In this document: piece after piece, positions 53,201 to 64,000 of the stretch | Numbering within the stretch: the stretch's first letter is position 1 | Layout: each line of letters opens with the position of its first letter | From: Moringa oleifera | Lineage: Eukaryota; Streptophyta; Magnoliopsida; Brassicales; Moringaceae | Length of the DNA stretch: 64,000 nt | Assembly: GCA_021397835.1 (NCBI GenBank) | Contig: JAJFZO010000836.1 | Location: 496,001 to 560,000, forward strand | Reading direction: 5' to 3' | Position numbers and translations under genes: made by a program | Notes under the pieces: model-generated | Seen by the model: the letters and a program-made list of their open reading frames with translations, nothing else | Told to the model about the DNA's origin: nothing | The model's database searches: none

Positions 53201-53951
53201 TCTGGAATAAGAATTGTAAGGCTTGCATTGAATTTGTGCTAAGCTGGAATCTGCCATCAACTGTCGAGCCAAGCTTGAATATAGAGACCCTAGCTGGCAA
53301 CTCTTTTCAGGTCCTCTCCTGTGTGCTGGTGTTTGTCATCATTTATGGATAGTCAATTGGAGGATGAGTCATGATATATTTTGAATGTGCTGATCTAGAA
53401 AGTCAACCCTTAAATTTCTGGGTGCAGTTTTCTTATTGGAATTCTCAGTCCCTAAAAGCATGTAGTGTTGTGATTTCTATTGGGATTTCAGGCTCTGGCA
53501 GCTATCCCATCAATTGAAAGTGAAGTTGTACAGCAGAGATTAGATCGTGTCCGTACCTATTATGAACTATTAAATATGCCGTTTGAGGTTAGCCATCTAA
53601 ACACTTAGTTTCTTAGAGTCTAAAATTTGGTGCACTTGATTTTTCTCTTTTTTTCTTTAATTTCTGCTTAAATAAAAAGAGCTTCTATTGTATTAGAGAC
53701 CAACATTTGCCACAATTTTTGCAGGCATTGCTTGCCTTTATTACAGAGCACGGGCACTTGTTTACTGCGACAGAGTTAGTGGCTATAGCTGTCTATCTGT
53801 TTATCTTAATGATAACAAAATAAATATGTATTTTTATGTAACATATTATATTATTTCTTACAGGTATGCTAATCTCCTAAAGATCCATGTACCAGGGAGG
53901 GAGATTCCCCCTGATGCACATGATCGAGTATCAGAGATTTTATCCCATTAG
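21664..53951 (+). CDS. SEC8: Exocyst complex subunit SEC8 (EXOC4), 26 coding exons
   Basis: Exons: 21664-21705, 22651-22863, 26244-26417, 26831-26935, 27320-27429, 27838-28017, 28658-28814, 28913-29019, 37092-37399, 37474-37634, 37766-37881, 44744-44814, 45333-45463, 45561-45610, 47246-47346, 47489-47601, 47861-47968, 49207-49404, 49674-49759, 50926-51112, 51210-51287, 51791-51892, 52059-52133, 53492-53587, 53725-53774, 53864-53951. They total 3207 nt (1068 residues; Arabidopsis SEC8 is about 1050) and every phase closes. The Sec8 N-terminal region is clear (YLREELSRIDESWAAARFDS; LPHVVHILTSKD), as is the conserved C-terminus (NLLKIHVPGR to EILSH). SEC8 is one of eight exocyst subunits tethering secretory vesicles to the plasma membrane; in plants it is needed for polarised growth such as pollen tubes. 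Introns 11, 15, 16 and 17 seem to use GC donors. Introns 8 and 11 are swollen by LINEs. Confidence 0.97.
22864..26243 (+). other. SEC8 intron 2
   Basis: 3.4 kb from GTTTCT to 'gttatcag'. Contains a TG-rich stretch (about 24750-24870) and the 210-bp perfect direct repeat at 25291-25748. No gene recognised; open frames such as 24448-24678 (minus) have no domain I know. Confidence 0.8.
25254..25748. repeat. Recent tandem duplication with 210 identical bases
   Basis: 25291-25500 and 25539-25748 are identical as read base by base (offset 248), from 'agttatcaattgaatagc' to 'gtgaactcacag'. A diverged 5' extension ('gaattcttt..gata.gatataagtttact') precedes each copy. Confidence 0.95.
30824..34416 (+). 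mobile_element. Degenerate L1-type LINE (non-LTR retrotransposon) with target-site duplication
   Basis: Body 30842-34398. The 5' side encodes a broken endonuclease (WNVRGLN near 30979; IQETK near 31060, one frame away). Reverse transcriptase spans about 31970-33100, with YRPISLVG, KLDMKAYDRVTW, RGLRQGDQLS and, after a frameshift, LFIDDTSIF. A zinc-knuckle (zf-RVT)-like tail follows to about 34200. Several stops and frameshifts show it is dead. The 3' end is an AAAAT-type tail. An 18-base flanking repeat (30824-30841 and 34399-34416, 'ataatgcaccctatggtt' with three differences) fits a target-site duplication. The ORF1 region typical of full-length elements is missing, so it is probably 5'-truncated. 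Confidence 0.9.
34440..36128 (+). mobile_element. 5'-truncated L1-type LINE, same subfamily
   Basis: Starts inside the reverse transcriptase at the YVDD-like box (LFVD region near 34460). It continues through EEDQLINLRN, LMKYLGLPL and a long intact stretch of the C-terminal domain (35094-35633; KLWNRDGKTIKKVWDMVKPH). It ends with a zf-RVT/LWEE-type tail and a short A-tract near 36120. It is closely similar to the 3' half of the copy immediately upstream. Stops break it at several places. Confidence 0.88.
36215..36290 (+). mobile_element. LINE 3'-end remnant
   Basis: 'tgtacttgtaaatgggagacaccccttggtgtc' followed by a TATA/GTTTCTAT tail resembles the 3'UTR of the neighbouring LINEs ('gtacatgggcgagacctccttggtgtc'). 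Confidence 0.5.
38209..42480 (-). mobile_element. Near full-length L1-type LINE, antisense in SEC8 intron 11, internally deleted
   Basis: Read on the minus strand from about 42480. An ORF1-like basic protein (42421-42173) and a Gly/Pro-rich ORF1 tail (41774-41475) come first. Endonuclease then starts near 40661 (SWNAKGL), with CLQETK, GDFNMI (40260s) and GGDFTW (40130s). RT follows (PINLVDSVYKVIATVLAARL at about 39170-39100; SHLLFADDTFIF near 38715; MKYLGLPLGARYKD). The element then jumps directly to the extreme C-terminus (VWKKRNKRAFDG near 38440) and ends in a poly(A), seen as the T-run at 38209-38222. About 1.3 kb of the usual RT-to-zf-RVT region is missing. Many stops; inactive. Confidence 0.88.
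42740..42950 (+). mobile_element. LINE 3'-end fragment
   Basis: Encodes the terminal RWIRMLKVWVTRVDFVNDEL and EFIELLVSR, similar to the C-termini of the other copies. It is followed by 'gggaggcacctccttagtgcc' and an A-rich end. Confidence 0.75.
42941..43330. repeat. Tandem duplication (offset 208 bp) with CTAT and AT microsatellites
   Basis: Copies at 42941-43088 and 43149-43298 share 'aagaaattaatt.tgagacctggatcaaatt.agcttagttatgg' and 'gaacaacaacact.aatttg'. The first copy is followed by (CTAT)n at 43092-43111, the second by (AT)n at about 43299-43327. Confidence 0.85.
43981..44055 (-). mobile_element. LINE 3'-end remnant, antisense
   Basis: On the minus strand it reads 'cccccttggtgctatgtaaataat' and ends in a poly(A), almost the same as the 3' end of the fragment at 46620-46650. 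Confidence 0.6.
44170..44204. repeat. (ATT)n microsatellite
   Basis: About 11 uninterrupted ATT/TTA triplets in SEC8 intron 11. Confidence 0.95.
46030..46680 (+). mobile_element. 5'-truncated LINE, zf-RVT end only
   Basis: In SEC8 intron 14. Encodes FTVKSYYKRLN, then RRGKILVNRCYIYKEAEETV with NHLLLDC (zf-RVT-type Cys/His spacing), then WVTWKEKNRRAFDN and EDLIEFIELL. The 3' end is 'cccttggtgctatgtaaataatac'. Frameshifts and stops separate the pieces. Its sequence differs from the intron 8 copies, so it is another subfamily. Confidence 0.85.
46690..47245. other. Rest of SEC8 intron 14
   Basis: No gene or element recognised; T-run near 47025-47040. Confidence 0.6.
47347..47488 (+). other. SEC8 intron 15, apparent GC donor
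   Basis: Exon 15 ends ATATCAA and is followed by GCAAGT; the acceptor is 'tcttacag'. Only this split gives Ile-Ser-Ser-Pro-Ala-Ala-Phe-Arg-Pro-Arg. The nearest GT (47351) would shift the frame to an early stop. Confidence 0.85.
47602..47860 (+). other. SEC8 intron 16, GC donor
   Basis: Donor AAAGAG|GCAAGT and acceptor 'tgatctag'; phase 0, giving Ala-Lys-Glu-Val-Leu-Gly-Trp. Contains a long T/C-rich tract at 47641-47717. Confidence 0.9.
47969..49206 (+). other. SEC8 intron 17, GC donor
   Basis: Donor ATGGAG|GCATGG and acceptor 'tgtttcag'; phase 0, giving Tyr-Met-Glu-Ala-Val-Leu-Glu-Lys. The donor is weaker than the other three (GCATGG rather than GCAAGT). No gene or clear element inside. Confidence 0.82.
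49760..50925 (+). other. SEC8 intron 19
   Basis: Contains a LINE-like 3' stub at about 49850-49980 ('gcacttgggcgggacaacc', then A/T tail). Otherwise no gene seen. Confidence 0.7.
49850..49980 (+). mobile_element. LINE 3'-end remnant
   Basis: 'tagtttgtagaattcctatctcgg' followed by 'acatgcacttgggcgggac' parallels the end of the intron 8 element ('agagtttgtagatctcctcacttctag', 'acatgggcgagac'). Confidence 0.5.
52134..53491 (+). other. SEC8 intron 23
   Basis: 1.36 kb, with an AT-rich middle (about 52865-53060). No gene recognised. A repeated AAGCTTGAAT/AGCTCA vocabulary around 52770-53290 hints at an old repeat that I cannot classify. Confidence 0.6.
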
Positions 53952-55498
53952 CATTCTGACGTTGATGATGTACTGGAAAGATAAATATTTGGGGTACGTT
54001 TTCTGGCAGTTGTGATTGCATGTGTAGATTGCCCGTTTCATTTCTTCTGATTGCAGATGCTATGGTGAGACACTGAAGCCGTTTCTTTGAAGTTGCCACA
54101 CATTGTATGTCGCATTTTGTTGCAAATTTTGTCTATATCATTGATGAGGAATGTCATATTGCCTTTGGTTCTTATAATTTATTGTGTAGTGATAATTTTG
54201 TGTGCTTGTGAGCTTTGGTCTAACATTGTTGAGGAGCAGATTAGCTGTGGTGTATAAATTCTTCCGTTGTAAATTGTCCATATTAATTCTTTTAAGAATT
54301 GCGATTTCTTCTTTAAAGTTGTCTGACTTAACATTCATTTCTTTTCCTGCTGGGTTGAGCTTCTAGGCTTCAAGCTCAATTCTGTGGAGAGTCACTCTGA
54401 TTCTGAAAGATAAAAGCTTTATTTTGGTGGGACTTTGATTAGGCATATATTCTTAAACGTGCAGCTTTGGAAGTAAGAAACAAAGCTTGAAAAATTAATG
54501 CTAAGGTTACATCAACTTGCTTGTGCTCATTGCCTTGGCACTGCATAGTGAATGAAGTTTTCGCATTCATTTCTCGGTTGCTACTGTGAACTTTTGTACT
54601 GATGCAAAATTAAAATTTTCTTTAAGACTTAGAAGGCCAAGGTGGGTTTATGGCCATGTGCTACCTTGTCTATTTGGTGTTGCTGCTGCAGATGATATGC
54701 CGCAAGTGGAAATGCTTAGAAAAACTTTGGTTGTGCTAGGTAATGGTCTTTGTTTTTAATAGGCAACATTCTTTTAGATGCAATTTATTCTTCAGACCAG
54801 ATGAGATGTACCATTTGCACAATTATTTGTTTGAACATGAACTAGCCAGTGGGAATAACCGGTTCTTAAATCTATTATACCCGCTGAAGAAAAGAAAAAT
54901 CAGAGTATTTCATTGTGAAATTATAGATGTAATATTCTCTCAAATAGCTGTATGAAAAGTGTTGGATTTTTTTTATAATGAGTTGTGTTGATTTTAATAT
55001 ATATATATATATATATATTTATTTATTTATTTATTTGTTTATTTATTGTATTAATATAAAAATATAAATTTTAATCATTTGTATTGTTAAATTATCATGT
55101 GTTATAATATTTTTAAAAAATTAATGTAATTTAAATCAAACCCAAAATTGTAAGCTATCTGAATGCAAAGGAAGAGGTGAGTTGTCCAAGATAAAAAGGA
55201 ACAAAGGAAACTGAAGCTTGATGGCACAATGCTATGTGCTCTAAGACCATTGTGTCAAAGTAGAATCCTCAATGGATTGTCAATTTTGATATGTGATTTA
55301 ATACTGAACTGAGCTCTCTCACAAAATATTCTTACGATAAGCTACTGACTCGCTTTCATTACCGACAAAAATAAGAGGACCTGGTCAGCTATTGAGATAA
55401 ATATGTTTGCCATAAGAATTCCTCTTCACAAGATACATACTACAGGCACAGAATCATGAGCCGGGATCTGTACATTTTACTATCTTTCTGATAGCAAT
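53952..55498. other. Convergent 3' ends of SEC8 and the kinesin
   Basis: Should hold both 3'UTRs. (AT)n microsatellite at 54997-55018, then AT-rich TTTA repeats to about 55050. No further gene seen. Confidence 0.6.
54997..55050. repeat. (AT)n and (TTTA)n microsatellites
   Basis: An alternating AT run to 55018 followed by ATTT/TTAT repeats. Confidence 0.9.

Positions 55499-64000
<8,502 letters not shown>

Overview
The window is nuclear DNA of a flowering plant, almost certainly a woody-type eudicot. It has many-exon genes with plant-like introns, plant-specific families (an FLD-type demethylase, a plant exocyst SEC8, an armadillo-repeat kinesin), AT-rich intergenic DNA and plant L1-type LINE debris. 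I cannot name the species from sequence alone.

Layout, left to right. 1-1290 is a tandem array of a diverged ~300-bp repeat. Two small exons (1488-1585, 1670-1696) look like the 3' end of an unrecognised + strand gene. The minor-spliceosome protein U11/U12-31K is one uninterrupted minus-strand reading frame (5419-6177). A BORCS8/MEF2BNB-like gene lies on the plus strand (CDS 10316-11143), with a promoter and first untranslated exon near 7500-7837 and a 2.4-kb 5'UTR intron. FLOWERING LOCUS D (FLD; LSD1-type demethylase) is on the minus strand (about 13275-18442). The exocyst subunit SEC8 is on the plus strand with 26 coding exons over 32 kb (21664-53951). An armadillo-repeat kinesin (ARK/KIN-U) is on the minus strand (55499 to beyond 64000) and converges on SEC8; its 5' end, including the P-loop, lies outside the window.

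SEC8 could be rebuilt exon by exon with all phases consistent, giving about 1068 residues. Its size comes from introns loaded with degenerate LINEs: two head-to-tail + strand copies in intron 8, a 4.3-kb antisense copy with an internal deletion in intron 11, and several 3'-end stubs. From memory, U11/U12-31K, FLD and SEC8 are also neighbours in Arabidopsis (At3g10400, At3g10390, At3g10380), so this looks like an old conserved block. The genes do not form one pathway: minor splicing, organelle positioning (BORC-like), chromatin control of flowering, vesicle tethering and microtubule motility.

The strongest unusual signals are: four of the 25 SEC8 coding introns (11, 15, 16, 17) that seem to require a GC instead of a GT donor; a coding 84-bp minisatellite in the last large FLD exon; a 210-bp perfect direct repeat in SEC8 intron 2; a cluster of CACGTG boxes upstream of the BORCS8-like gene; and an ambiguous GC/GT donor in the kinesin. 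I saw no CRISPR array, tRNA, rRNA or prokaryote-like operon, and nothing I would call a wholly new system.
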